Origin: Akkermansia muciniphila
GTDB lineage: Bacteria > Verrucomicrobiota > Verrucomicrobiia > Verrucomicrobiales > Akkermansiaceae
Length of the DNA: 41,030 nt
Assembly (NCBI GenBank): GCA_945862285.1
Contig: CAMAYN010000010.1
Span: forward strand, 1-41,030
Direction: 5' to 3'
Shown: in pieces, positions 15,423 through 24,464 of the stretch
Layout of the letters: each line of letters opens with the position of its first letter
Position numbering within the stretch: position 1 is the first letter of the stretch
Notes under the pieces: generated by a model
Seen by the model: only the letters and a program-made list of their open reading frames with translations
Told to the model about the DNA's origin: nothing
Database searches by the model: none
Program-made: the position numbers and the translations under genes

Positions 15423-16868
15423 TTATGGCTCACCTCGGGATGGAATGATCGATTCCTTGATACTGGCAGGGATGGCATCGAAGGGCCCATCAACGTAGAT
15501 TACCTCACGACCCGCACCGACCAGATAGGGCACGGCGAAGCTGGCACGCAGGCCGCTGCCGCAATGCACATACAGCGGATGCGCGTCCGGCACCTCGTCG
15601 AGCCGTGCCGCCAAGCGGGTGTAGGCGATGTTTTTCGCCCCACGCACATGGCACTCGGAAAATTCGCCTGCACCTCTAACATCTAGCACCACGGCATTTG
15701 GATAATCCGCGAGCTCGGCGGTGGTGATCGATTTCTGGCTGAGAGTCACTCCCGGCACGGCGAGAGCCTCGCTGACGGGAATCCATGCTTCGATTTGATC
15801 GAGGCCGATGCGGACAAGTTCCCGCACCGCTTGATCGACTTCACTCGCATCGTTCACGAGCAGAATGATTGCCGCGTTTTCGTCCACGTAGGAACCTGCG
15901 ACGATCGGCAGCTTGCCACCAGTCAGCGGGGCGAACAACGAGTTTGTTAGATGCTGTTTCATGAACGCCTTGCGGTCGCCGCGCAGATCGAGGAAAATCT
16001 TGTTTCCTGCGGATACGAGCGCGGCGATTTCGTTCGAATGGAGTCGGCGGGGCAGGGGAAGCTTGCCATCGGGAAGCAGAGCGGGGCCGACCTTGTTGTC
16101 GCGCTTCATGCGGGCGAAGTAGCGCGGCGGTTCGGGCTGGCCGGATAAAATATCTTTCACGAAGTCGTCCTCGCTGCCTTCGAGAGCTTCGCGCAACGCG
16201 ACGTTGTTGAGACGTTCGTAGCCGAGCACGCTGGTGGGCACCGCGCCGAGATCCTTGCCGCAAGCGCTGCCCGCACCGTGGGCTGGTAGAATTTGCAAGT
16301 GGTCTGATAGGACAGAGGTCTTGCGCAGGCTTTCGTAAAGAGTGCGCGCGCTTGGCTCCATGATTCCCACCTGGCCGGCGGCGCTTTCCAACAAGTCGGG
16401 TCGTCCGACGTCGCCGACGAAGATGAAATCGCCGCTGAGCAGACCCATCGGTGCAGTCGCGCCGCCGCCGATGTCGGTCACGAGGAAACTGATATGTTCC
16501 GGTGTGTGTCCGGCGGTGAGCAGCGCCTTCAATTCGATATTGCCGATTTTAAATGTGTCGCCGTCGTGAAGAAAGCGGGCGTTTGCTTTTCCTTTCGCCC
16601 ACTCAAATTGCCAATCGAGCCCGCCTTCCGCAGATAGATAGGCGATGGCTCGGTGGTGCTCCATCAGCTCGCGGGCGCCACTCAGGTAGTCCGCGTGAAT
16701 ATGGGTGTCAGCGACCGCCGTTAGCCGAAAGCCGTTTTCGGACGCGATTTTCAGATAGCGATCCACGTCGCGCTCGGGGTCGATGACGATTGCCTCGCCG
16801 GTACGCTGGCAGCCGATCATGTAGGCATTCTGGGCGAGGGAACTGTCGGTGATTTGTCTGAGGAACAT
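15423..16868 (-). CDS. MBL-fold hydrolase with two rhodanese domains, persulfide dioxygenase-like
   Basis: A 481-residue cytoplasmic enzyme. Residues ~1-250 are a metallo-beta-lactamase domain related to ETHE1/persulfide dioxygenase and Blh: VADTHIHADYLSGARELMEH, TAGHTPEHISFLV and GDFIFVGDVGRPDLL. The usual HxHADH motif reads HIHADY, a variant known to me from other MBL-rhodanese proteins. Residues ~275-375 form a degenerate rhodanese with no active Cys (IFLDLRGDRKAF); residues ~385-475 form an active rhodanese (AVVLDVRGAGEFSECH and loop VHCGSGLRAS). It likely oxidises glutathione persulfide and moves sulfane sulfur. It is the middle gene of the operon; detoxification of sulfide is inferred. 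Confidence 0.88.
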   Translation of the reverse strand: MFLRQITDSSLAQNAYMIGCQRTGEAIVIDPERDVDRYLKIASENGFRLTAVADTHIHADYLSGARELMEHHRAIAYLSAEGGLDWQFEWAKGKANARFLHDGDTFKIGNIELKALLTAGHTPEHISFLVTDIGGGATAPMGLLSGDFIFVGDVGRPDLLESAAGQVGIMEPSARTLYESLRKTSVLSDHLQILPAHGAGSACGKDLGAVPTSVLGYERLNNVALREALEGSEDDFVKDILSGQPEPPRYFARMKRDNKVGPALLPDGKLPLPRRLHSNEIAALVSAGNKIFLDLRGDRKAFMKQHLTNSLFAPLTGGKLPIVAGSYVDENAAIILLVNDASEVDQAVRELVRIGLDQIEAWIPVSEALAVPGVTLSQKSITTAELADYPNAVVLDVRGAGEFSECHVRGAKNIAYTRLAARLDEVPDAHPLYVHCGSGLRASFAVPYLVGAGREVIYVDGPFDAIPASIKESIIPSRGEP

Positions 16869-16878
16869 GGCGTTGCTG

Positions 16879-17454
16879 TTAGTTGGAGGTTGAGCAGTTG
16901 CCGGAAGCGCAGCACGATTGGCCAGCCACGCGATTCCAAGGCATTTTCGACATCAGGATGGCGAGACCGCACCAGCCGGTGCTGCCGGCCATGGTCAGAC
17001 CCGCGCCGAAGAAGGCACAGAGGAAGACCCAGTTTGGATTCACCGTGAGGGACAGGATCGCGCCGGTCAGCACACCGAGGCCGATGGTGAGCTGCACCTG
17101 CTGCATGAGGGGGAGGACTTTTTTTCCGCTCGTGCCCACCGGAAGCCCCGCCGCTTTCCAGGCGAGGATTCCACCCTCCAGATTGCGACCGCTGGTGAAT
17201 CCAAGGGCTTGTAGTTTTTTCAGCGCCTCGCCACCACGTTTGCCGCTGCGACACATGAGAACTAGGGGCGAGTTCCGATCGATCTCGGCGACCCGTTTTT
17301 CAAGCTGCCCCAACGGAATGAGCTTCGCTCCTGTGATGTGTTCCTCGGCGTACTCGACCGGCTCGCGAACATCCACGAGACAACAGCCGGTGGAAAGCAA
17401 GGACTTGAGGTCAGTGGGGAGAATGGATTGACTGGTGGTTTGCATGGTGGTCAT
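16879..17454 (-). CDS. Rhodanese-membrane fusion (YgaP-like)
   Basis: A 191-residue protein. Residues ~15-110 are a rhodanese: CCLVDVREPVEYAEEHITGA, active-site loop LMCRSGKRGGEA, and NLEGGILAWKAAGLPV. A two-helix DUF2892 membrane hairpin follows (QLTIGLGVLTGAILS, FFGAGLTMAGSTGWCGLAIL), as in E. coli YgaP. The C-terminus QSCCASGNCSTSN is Cys-rich and could bind metal or carry sulfur. It is the first gene of the minus-strand operon, 10 bp before the MBL gene and divergent from the ArsR-family regulator. Probable role: sulfurtransferase at the inner membrane. Confidence 0.9.
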   Translation of the reverse strand: MTTMQTTSQSILPTDLKSLLSTGCCLVDVREPVEYAEEHITGAKLIPLGQLEKRVAEIDRNSPLVLMCRSGKRGGEALKKLQALGFTSGRNLEGGILAWKAAGLPVGTSGKKVLPLMQQVQLTIGLGVLTGAILSLTVNPNWVFLCAFFGAGLTMAGSTGWCGLAILMSKMPWNRVAGQSCCASGNCSTSN

Positions 17455-17491
17455 AAATTTTTAGTTTGATTTTACTTTGAACTGGTTCAGC

Positions 17492-17511
17492 ATATCGCCA
17501 CATAGCGATAT
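17492..17511. promoter_or_regulatory. Inverted repeat ATATCGC-6-GCGATAT, ArsR-family operator candidate
   Basis: Perfect 7-bp arms with spacer CACATA lie midway in the 81-bp region between the divergent sulfur operon and the ArsR-type gene. Size and AT-rich outer arms suit an ArsR/BigR dimer, so it probably controls both directions. Confidence 0.65.
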
Positions 17512-17535
17512 AGCAAAATAATTATTTGGAAAAAG

Positions 17536-17895
17536 ATGAAAAAAACTTCTAACGAACCCGACAAGTTGCTTTCTCCGATGGCGCTGGATCTGATTGCCAG
17601 CCGATTCCGGGCACTCTCTGAACCAGTGCGACTGCGCTTGCTCAACTTGCTGATGCAGGGCGAGCACACCGTCGGGCGATTGGTCGAAGCGTCGGGTTCT
17701 GGCCAGGCGAACGTTTCCAAGCACCTCGCCGTGTTGCGTGACGCAGGGATGATCGGGATGCGCAAGGAGGGCCTGACGACCGTCTGTTTCATCGCGGATC
17801 CCATCGTCGCGGAACTTTGCGACATAATGTGCTCGCGGTTGCGGGAGGAAATGGAGATCAAGGCCGCAGCACTGGCGTTCGATCCAAAAATCTAA
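17536..17895 (+). CDS. ArsR/SmtB-family repressor
   Basis: A 119-residue winged-helix regulator: FRALSEPVRLRLLNLLMQGE, then recognition helix GQANVSKHLAVLRDAGMIGM and beta wing RKEGLTTVCFIAD. Its position opposite persulfide/sulfite genes matches BigR/SqrR-type regulators, which sense sulfane sulfur through two cysteines (one in the second helix, one in the fifth). Here the second-helix region has none; the cysteines are Cys84, Cys95 and Cys99 (TVCFIA, ELCDIMC). So sensing, if by persulfide, must use a different pair, or the ligand is a metal. A weak GGAAAAAG lies just before the ATG. Confidence 0.88.
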   Translation: MKKTSNEPDKLLSPMALDLIASRFRALSEPVRLRLLNLLMQGEHTVGRLVEASGSGQANVSKHLAVLRDAGMIGMRKEGLTTVCFIADPIVAELCDIMCSRLREEMEIKAAALAFDPKI

Positions 17896-18012
17896 GCGGA
17901 ACGTGTGGGTCTCTCGAAATTTCATAGAAATGTTTCATTTCCTCCAAGCGCGGTATGAAGTGTTAGTCAACAATGCCGATCAGCTTGGCGGTCAGTGGTA
18001 TTCTCCACCGCA

Positions 18013-18174
18013 ATGAGTTCATTGGTATGGGGTATTTCCGGTAAGGAAATCCTGATCCCCATCAGCACAGTGACTTGGATCAGCTACGATGATTCCAATA
18101 TCCACATCTCACTGAGCAAGGAAGATATCGAAAAAACCGGCGAGCACCACATTGCTCACGCCCATTCTTATTGA
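18013..18174 (+). CDS. Short PRC-barrel-like ORF, possibly a fragment
   Basis: A 53-residue ORF: GISGKEILIPISTVTWISYD then NIHISLSKEDIEKTGEHH. The strand pattern (G-x-x-I/V-L-I-P ... V-x-W ... V/I-H-I-S-L-S-x-E-x-I) resembles the end of PRC-barrel/photosynthetic reaction-centre H domains, which are usually longer. A stop at 17956-17958 closes the frame upstream, so it may be a decayed gene. A terminator follows 13 bp after the stop, favouring transcription. In 17896-18012 I see nothing else. Confidence 0.4.
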   Translation: MSSLVWGISGKEILIPISTVTWISYDDSNIHISLSKEDIEKTGEHHIAHAHSY

Positions 18175-18187
18175 TTGAACCGACCTC

Positions 18188-18232
18188 GACCGTTCGAATC
18201 CTCCTACTGGGGGAATCGGGCGGTCTTTTTTT
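18188..18232 (+). terminator. Rho-independent terminator
   Basis: GACCGTTCGAATCC pairs with GGAATCGGGCGGTC (a few mismatches) and is followed by seven T residues (18226-18232). It ends the plus-strand unit of the ArsR gene and the short ORF. In 18233-18418 I see no gene. Confidence 0.7.
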
Positions 18233-18418
18233 GCTACATCAGTTGAGTTATACTAACTGTCAGGAGGACTTTAGATTTCGTCTTCGGAAAAGAGGGGTTT
18301 TTTGTGTAAAATCACTGCGGGAACGAAGAAAACAGGCGGGTAATCAGCTGATAAAGATAGACAAGATGTCGATCCTTTACAAAAGGTGATGACACGCTGA
18401 ACAAATCAAGCAGCCCGC

Positions 18419-19168
18419 TTACTCATCGCGATTTGTTCCGAGTAACTGCATCACGTAATAGAGCAGCATCGCGGCGGAACTCAATGCTCCGACAACGTAG
18501 GTCATTGCGGCCCAGTGAAGTGCGTTTTTCGCGCGGTCATGGTCAATAGAACTAGATATACCACTTCGTTCCATCCATGCCAAAGCGCGGCGACTTGCGT
18601 CAATCTCGACAGGTAGCGTGACCATCGCGAAAAATGTTGTAACCGCCATACAAGCAACAAATAGCAATAGCATGAAACCGCTCTGCATCATAGCCGCACC
18701 GAACATACTCATGATCATAAAATAGTTCAGCATCTGGCTGGCGATATTGACGGCGGGAACCATTTTTGAGCGGAAATTCAGCCATTTGTAGGCTTGTTGA
18801 TGTTGCACTGCATGTCCCACCTCGTGCGCGGCGACGGCAGCGGCAGCGACGTTATTTTCATGATAAACAGACTCGCTTAGATTTACTGTTTTGGAAACGG
18901 GATCGTAGTGATCGGTCAGGTGCCCGTTGACTTGGATGATTCGCACGTCGTTGATGCCGTGAGAGCGCAACATCATTTCTGCGACTTGTGCTCCGGTAAA
19001 ATGAATGATGGCTTGCGAATGTTCCGCGAATCTCCGTTTTAGTGTGGATGAAACCCATAGGCTCGCGATCATGGTTGCTCCCATGATGAGCCAATAGCTT
19101 ATAGGAATACCAAAAAATCCTAAAGTAAGGGGTGTAATAAATGGCATTGATAGTAGGTGTGTCATCAT
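18419..19168 (-). CDS. YugP-type membrane zinc metallopeptidase
   Basis: About 249 residues. An N-terminal membrane helix (FFGIPISYWLIMGATMIASL) precedes NGHLTDHYDPVSKTVNLSES and the zinc motif AAAAVAAHEVGHAVQHQQAY (HEVGH). Further hydrophobic helices (LNYFMIMSMFGAAMM, FMLLLFVACMAVTTFFAMV) follow, then TLPVEIDASRRALAWMERSG, a strong signature of the Zn_peptidase_2/YugP family. The active site faces the cytoplasm or membrane; the role is membrane protein quality control at best guess. The start is uncertain: TTG 19213, ATG 19168/19165 and ATG 19147 are all in frame without a clear ribosome site. Confidence 0.88.
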   Translation of the reverse strand: MMTHLLSMPFITPLTLGFFGIPISYWLIMGATMIASLWVSSTLKRRFAEHSQAIIHFTGAQVAEMMLRSHGINDVRIIQVNGHLTDHYDPVSKTVNLSESVYHENNVAAAAVAAHEVGHAVQHQQAYKWLNFRSKMVPAVNIASQMLNYFMIMSMFGAAMMQSGFMLLLFVACMAVTTFFAMVTLPVEIDASRRALAWMERSGISSSIDHDRAKNALHWAAMTYVVGALSSAAMLLYYVMQLLGTNRDE

Positions 19169-19264
19169 AACTTTATTGTTAAAAAAATCTACATCTAGAG
19201 CGACAATCATCAAGCGATGACACAGGGGAAAAATACAAAAAAATTGTAATCGGTTCGTCGAAAG

Positions 19265-20338
19265 TTACGGCTGCGGCAGGAGAGCGTCTGCGGTAAGCTC
19301 GGCAAATGAGCCTGGACTGCCGATGAATTGAATGGCGCCTTTTTGATCTAGCACGCATGCCATAGGATGGGCAGAAATGCGATAAGATTGCGAAAGCTTG
19401 CCGTCAGCATCAGTGAGATTCGTCCAGTTTACGATATTTTCGGCATGTAATGCGCGCAGGGATGCAGTTGCGCCATGAAATACTCCAAGGATTTCTACTT
19501 GCGTCGGTTTGTATTTTGATTTGAGAGCACGGGAAATTTCGATGAATTTTTCCGGATCATGCATGGTTTCCGCCCAGAACAAGAGAATGACGACTTTCCC
19601 TTTATAGGCACTCAGTTTGCGAGTGACTCCCGTTTGATCTACGCCAACGAGTTCGGGTGCTTGTCGTCCTTTACTGAGGTGCTGTATGACATAGAGTTGG
19701 TCTTCTGCGAGTTTAGCCATTGTGACACCATCGACGACTACGTCATGGCTTTGGATAATGGCTTTGCGCAATAATGTTAGGCGTTTTTGCATGATTTCGG
19801 GAGAGTCGGATAAATTCCCGAGCAAGTGAGAAATACAAACCGCCGCTACCCCTTGGACGCGGGAATTGGCATTTTTGGATTCGATTTCCTCCAGAAGCTT
19901 GAGCGATGGTTGATCGCCTACCGCAACTAGGCCAATGCAGATCGGGGCGAGTTTTGTGCTGCGAAAGTGTTTTTCATCGATCGATCGAATGATTTGATCT
20001 ATCATAGATCTGCGTAATTCCAGGAGATCTTGGCGTTTCGGGTCGATCGGCTGTGAGCAAACTAATTTCAGTAGCCATCCTGAGTAATCTAAAGTCCATT
20101 CTTGCGCGAGTTGCGGTTGGATTTTTTGCCACATTTTTGTAGCGCTTGCCATGGCGTCTGGGCGTTGTTGCCAAATCCTTTTCTGCGCATCGGGATGATT
20201 CGTTGCTTTGAGATTCAAGACCCATGCATCCATGCGTTTGGAGAAATCCTCTCGCAATGCTTTGCATAACTCGGGTGATGCAGATGAGGGAAAAAGGTGG
20301 AAGCTAGAAATAATGAGAATCAGAAGAAATGTGCGCAT
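19265..20338 (-). CDS. Secreted protein with thioredoxin-fold (TlpA/AhpC-like) domain lacking CXXC
   Basis: A 357-residue protein. ATG 20338 gives a signal peptide (MRTFLLILIISSFHLFPSSA). Residues ~20-210 are helical, possibly HEAT-like (AAVCISHLLGNLSDSPEIMQ). Residues ~230-355 form a thioredoxin-like domain: GRQAPELVGVDQTGVTRKLS, YKGKVVILLFWAETMHD, VEILGVFHG, and cis-Pro region SAHPMACVLDQKG. Where TlpA-type proteins have WCxPC, this has WAETMH, so disulfide chemistry is unlikely and a binding or structural role is more plausible. An in-frame start at 20437 overlaps the helicase stop region and would bury the signal peptide. Confidence 0.8.
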   Translation of the reverse strand: MRTFLLILIISSFHLFPSSASPELCKALREDFSKRMDAWVLNLKATNHPDAQKRIWQQRPDAMASATKMWQKIQPQLAQEWTLDYSGWLLKLVCSQPIDPKRQDLLELRRSMIDQIIRSIDEKHFRSTKLAPICIGLVAVGDQPSLKLLEEIESKNANSRVQGVAAVCISHLLGNLSDSPEIMQKRLTLLRKAIIQSHDVVVDGVTMAKLAEDQLYVIQHLSKGRQAPELVGVDQTGVTRKLSAYKGKVVILLFWAETMHDPEKFIEISRALKSKYKPTQVEILGVFHGATASLRALHAENIVNWTNLTDADGKLSQSYRISAHPMACVLDQKGAIQFIGSPGSFAELTADALLPQP

Positions 20339-20405
20339 AGGAACGTTGTTACATATTCTTAACAAATTGCAAGCGAGGATCACGTTTGGGGTGTATGACA
20401 AAGGT

Positions 20406-23400
20406 TTACGAATCTGCGAGGAGGAATTGGAAGTCACTTAGTGTGAGGGCTTTGGCGAAGTTCTCTTCGCCGAGAATGTCATTCGCAACAGCGGATTTTT
20501 GTTTTTGCAGATTGCGGATTTTTTCTTCAATCGTATCTTTGACGACGAGGCGATAGGCAATGACAGTTGATTTCTGACCGATGCGATGTGTGCGGTCGAT
20601 GGCTTGTGCCTCGACAGCGGGATTCCACCACGGATCAAAAAGGACGACGTAGCTAGCTGCAGTGAGGTTAAGACCAGCACCACCTGCTTTCAGGCTGATG
20701 AGAAAGACGGCAGCGCCTTCGCAGGTTTGGAAATCGTTGACGAGGGCACCGCGATCGTTGGTTTGTCCGGTGAGGATGTAATGTTTCCATGCGCGATTTT
20801 CTAATTCTTTTTGGATGATTTCCAACATAGAAACGAATTGAGAAAAAACGAGGACTTTTTGCCCTTGTTCGATGAGTGGTTCGAGCAGTTCGAGGAGTGC
20901 TTCTAGCTTGCCACTTTGCGATGAGTCGATTTTTTTCGTGGGGGAATCTTTCTTGTCTTTGGCGGCGGGCGAAGCAGGGAAATTCTCTGGCGTTTCCAGA
21001 CCAATGAGCGCTGGATGGCAGCAGATTTGCCGCAGGCGAAGTAAGCTTGAGAGAAGATGAAAGCGCAACGAATCGAGCTTGCCGGGAATGGCGGCTTTGA
21101 GCAGGTGGGCCCGGGCGCGTTTGAGTTCAGCTTGGTAGATCGTCTTTTGTGCGCCTTCGAGGTCGATGATTAAGTCTTCTTCAATGCGGTCGGGAAGGTC
21201 TTTGGCGACTTCGTTTTTCGTTCGACGGAGTAAAAAGGGACGGGTGCGGGCCGACAGGCGGCGGCGAGCGAAGGCATCGGTGGCTTTATCGTAATTTTTT
21301 GTAAAACTAGTGCGATTCCCCAAGACTCCTGGCATGGCGAAGGAAAAGATCGACCACAGATCCATGAGTCGATTCTCGATAGGCGTACCGGTCAGTGCAA
21401 GGCGCTCGTTCGCGTTGAGGGCGCGAATGCACTGGGTGCTTTGGGAAGTGGGGTTTTTGATGTTTTGTGCTTCATCGACAATGACGGCAAGCCAAGCAAT
21501 TGCGGTGAGATGCTCACTGCGGTTGCGGAGTTGCGCGTAATTGATGATGAGTAGGTCGAAGGATGAGGGGTCGATCTTATCATCGATGTCACCAGGCTTC
21601 CAAGTGCGGGTGCGAAGCTTAGGATAGAAACGGGCTGCTTCTGCGCTCCAGTTTTCTTGCACGGATTTCGGCGCGACGACGAGGCTGGGGAGAGATTTTT
21701 TCCCTGTTTCATGGAGCCACGCAAGCCATGTGAGTGCTTGCAGGGTTTTGCCGAGTCCCATGTCATCAGCGAGGATGCCGCCGAAATAATTTGTGGTGAG
21801 ATAGGCGAGGAAGTGGAAGCCTTCTTCTTGGTACGGACGAAGCGTTGCGGAGATCGCGGATGGGGTAGGGGGGGTGACACGCGTTTGTATATCCTGGATA
21901 CGGCGGTTAATTTGCTCGACGCTGTTTTGTTGAAGAAGAGTGGATTTCTTTTTCGCTAATGCACCGAGTTGGAGCGCGTGGAGTTTTTGTTTTTCGCCAT
22001 TAAAGTCATTGATACTTAGACCAATGTCGGCGAGTTCTTTAATGGTCTCTTCGCTGAATGCGTAATCGAGCTTACGCCAACCTTTGTCTTGGAGTTTGAT
22101 CCATTTACCTTTGGCTTTCAGGAGAAGGTCGATTTCTTCTTTTGTTAGGGTCGTATCTGTAAGAGCTAGATTGATATGGATGTCAAACCAGTCAATGCCA
22201 CTAGAGCTTTGTTCGATGTCCAAAGTGACGTTGCCAGAGATAACGCCGTTGACTAAATCGGATAACTCTTGATCTAACAAAACATTTACCCCATCCGGCT
22301 TTCGATCCATCCACGGCAGAAAGACTTCGGGGAAATTCTTGGTGATACGCAATGAATGCTTTGCCCCACGCTCGTAGATCATGGGTTTAAAGTTCAGTTG
22401 CGTGATCCACTTGGCGCATTGTGCAAGCGCCGCATCGTCATATTCTACAATTTCCACGCCTATGTCTTGGTTCTCAACGCTGCTGTGCCATTTATCGTCA
22501 TTCCAATACATTGCTGGATCTTTTTTCGATCGGAAGGCATGCGCTTGCATGATAAGTGACTCGCTGCCACCGTTGCGAGGTTTGTCAATATGGCATTTCA
22601 TTTCGACAGTCGTCTTGCGGGTTACGACTTTTTTTGCCAGATCATCGGGTAAGGCTATACCCATTTTTTTATAAAATGAAACGCCAGGAGAGCTATAGAG
22701 AGCTGCTTTGGGAATGATCAAGGGAAGTTGCTTGTTGGCAAAATTGGTCCACGAGGTAAGAGGATAAATGCCTGACTGCGTTAATAGGTGACATGTTTGT
22801 CCAGGGATAAAAAGCAGATAATTTGTGATGGGTTTATTGTTTTCATCAAACAATCCAAATTGAATCTTTGTTTCGTCATGCGGATAATCCGAAGCCTTCC
22901 AGCGAAGTGGGGAACTATGGAGGATTACGGGAGATTCATCATGATGGAACAAATACTGCACTATCGCATTGGGTTCACGAATCAAGATGTTCAGCAGTGT
23001 AATGAAGTCATTACTTGTAATCTCAAGTTCATTAAAATAATGTCCATAGTCATCAAGGAAAGAATAAAAAATCGTCCGCGAGGGTAAATCTTGCCACTTT
23101 ACTTTTCCACGATTGAGTTCGCGCATTTTCGTAGTGTTAAGCTTACGAAATGGTTCTCCATCGGCAAACGCTCCTTCCAGATTTCCGGTGCGGCCTTGTA
23201 ATCGGATGCGGATGCGAGGTGTCATTTCTTGCACCTGATGGTCGCCCGATTCTTGTGTCAGGAAGGTTTTCCAAGAGTCAATCTCCCATTGAACTCTCTG
23301 TTTCTCGTGCGATTCGAGTAAAGGCACCCGATTGAAGAAACTTTGAAAAGTGCTATCGAACTTTACCTGTATTTTTAGGAAAGCTAGTTTTAAACAAGAC

Positions 23401-23627
23401 AAGAATGCATGAGCGGTTTCTGGCTGCTCTTTTGCGGTAAATAAAACAAGATCTTGATAAAAACCATAGAAGCCAAAGAGATTTGCTTGATCAAACGATG
23501 AGAGGTATCGTTTGCCTGAGCTGTAGATATTGCCAATTGCCAAAAGGAATTTTCGGAGATCTTTATGCGGCGTTTCGCCAAGGATCTGCTCGGCAAAGGA
23601 GAGAATTTCTTCCGTCTTATGATTCAT
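20406..23627 (-). CDS. SNF2/SWI2-family DNA translocase
   Basis: A 1,073-residue ATPase. The C-terminal ~480 residues are a full SNF2 core: LRPYQEEGFHFL (Q-like motif), GGILADDMGLGKTLQALTWL (Walker A, about 618-637), VIVDEAQNIKNP (DEAQ, about 715), LALTGTPIENRLMDLWS, PFLLRRTKNEVAKDLPDR, KVLVFSQFVSMLEII, LISLKAGGAGLNLTAA and QAIDRTHRIGQKSTV. The N-terminal ~580 residues are a long extension typical of bacterial SNF2 proteins, with no zinc SWIM motif that I can see. It moves on double-stranded DNA, probably displacing proteins such as RNA polymerase. It stands alone, next to the tRNA gene. Confidence 0.93.
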   Translation of the reverse strand: MNHKTEEILSFAEQILGETPHKDLRKFLLAIGNIYSSGKRYLSSFDQANLFGFYGFYQDLVLFTAKEQPETAHAFLSCLKLAFLKIQVKFDSTFQSFFNRVPLLESHEKQRVQWEIDSWKTFLTQESGDHQVQEMTPRIRIRLQGRTGNLEGAFADGEPFRKLNTTKMRELNRGKVKWQDLPSRTIFYSFLDDYGHYFNELEITSNDFITLLNILIREPNAIVQYLFHHDESPVILHSSPLRWKASDYPHDETKIQFGLFDENNKPITNYLLFIPGQTCHLLTQSGIYPLTSWTNFANKQLPLIIPKAALYSSPGVSFYKKMGIALPDDLAKKVVTRKTTVEMKCHIDKPRNGGSESLIMQAHAFRSKKDPAMYWNDDKWHSSVENQDIGVEIVEYDDAALAQCAKWITQLNFKPMIYERGAKHSLRITKNFPEVFLPWMDRKPDGVNVLLDQELSDLVNGVISGNVTLDIEQSSSGIDWFDIHINLALTDTTLTKEEIDLLLKAKGKWIKLQDKGWRKLDYAFSEETIKELADIGLSINDFNGEKQKLHALQLGALAKKKSTLLQQNSVEQINRRIQDIQTRVTPPTPSAISATLRPYQEEGFHFLAYLTTNYFGGILADDMGLGKTLQALTWLAWLHETGKKSLPSLVVAPKSVQENWSAEAARFYPKLRTRTWKPGDIDDKIDPSSFDLLIINYAQLRNRSEHLTAIAWLAVIVDEAQNIKNPTSQSTQCIRALNANERLALTGTPIENRLMDLWSIFSFAMPGVLGNRTSFTKNYDKATDAFARRRLSARTRPFLLRRTKNEVAKDLPDRIEEDLIIDLEGAQKTIYQAELKRARAHLLKAAIPGKLDSLRFHLLSSLLRLRQICCHPALIGLETPENFPASPAAKDKKDSPTKKIDSSQSGKLEALLELLEPLIEQGQKVLVFSQFVSMLEIIQKELENRAWKHYILTGQTNDRGALVNDFQTCEGAAVFLISLKAGGAGLNLTAASYVVLFDPWWNPAVEAQAIDRTHRIGQKSTVIAYRLVVKDTIEEKIRNLQKQKSAVANDILGEENFAKALTLSDFQFLLADS

Positions 23628-23714
23628 GCTGTAATATTCGCGCGCTTAGGTATTCTACGCACGAAAATAATGCAACTAACTATACTGAAAATGTAGCAGA
23701 GCAAAAAAATCAAG

Positions 23715-23787
<73 letters not shown>

Positions 23788-23805
23788 TTTTATACTTCGC
23801 TAAGT

Positions 23806-24132
23806 TTAACTAGCTCGATGAACAATACGACCTTTCGTCAAGTCATACGGCGACATTTCCATGCGAACAACATCACCAACCACAAGGCGGATGAAGCGTT
23901 TGCGCATTTTTCCTGATATATGAGCGAGTACTTCGTGACCGTTGCTCATTTTAACTTTGAACATCGTCCCCGCTAATACAGCAGATACTGTCCCCTCAAC
24001 TTCGACCGCTTTTTCCTCGCCGCCTTTTGCACCTTTGCGTATTTTAGGCCCCGTGTCTGGACGAGGACCAGTCGGGCGTACACCGCGATTTTGATTAGGG
24101 CGATTGCCGCCGGGTCTAGAAAAATTGCTCAT
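23806..24132 (-). CDS. infA: Translation initiation factor IF-1 with N-terminal extension
   Basis: A 108-residue protein. Residues ~42-108 are the IF-1 OB-fold: [61 protein letters not shown]-1 binds the ribosomal A site during initiation and is normally about 72 residues. The extra ~36 N-terminal residues are Pro/Gly/Arg/Asn-rich and look disordered ([20 protein letters not shown]). There is no internal ATG near the usual start, so the extension is probably real. The tRNA gene follows 18 bp downstream, a tight translation-related cluster. Confidence 0.93.
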   Translation of the reverse strand: MSNFSRPGGNRPNQNRGVRPTGPRPDTGPKIRKGAKGGEEKAVEVEGTVSAVLAGTMFKVKMSNGHEVLAHISGKMRKRFIRLVVGDVVRMEMSPYDLTKGRIVHRAS

Positions 24133-24310
24133 GAAATAGTGGGCGAGTAAAGTAATGCTATCTTCTCATTCCTAACTGTCGCGAGGAGTGTTTGACAAAG
24201 AAAGATCATTTTTGCAACAGGAAAAATGAAAAAAGGAAAATGAAAATCGCTAATTCGATGCAAATGCTCGAAAATTGCATCACTCTTCGATATTCTTTCG
24301 CTACCGGAAT

Positions 24311-24366
24311 CTAAAGCACCAACGGTGCGGCAACATGCCAAGCCAGATCAACGCGCTGGGTAACGA
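24311..24366. repeat. Degenerate REP-like element
   Basis: AGCACCAACGGTGCGGCAAC and then CAACGCGCTGGGTAACG match, in reverse orientation, the unit at 7892-7955, 16 kb away. It is the only structured element in the 332-bp gene-free interval 24133-24464; no gene is evident there. Confidence 0.6.
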
Positions 24367-24464
24367 AAATTTCCGACTACTTTCAGTTGAGCCCGTTCAT
24401 CAAACTCCGTGGCGTTTTTGTATCCAGCAGCCCGGATGTTTTTTCGATCAGTGTCGCAGAAATA

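Noticed and set aside
24129-24341. Short minus-strand frame upstream of infA
   Set aside because: Low-complexity leader sequence overlapping the infA start, with no recognisable protein features.
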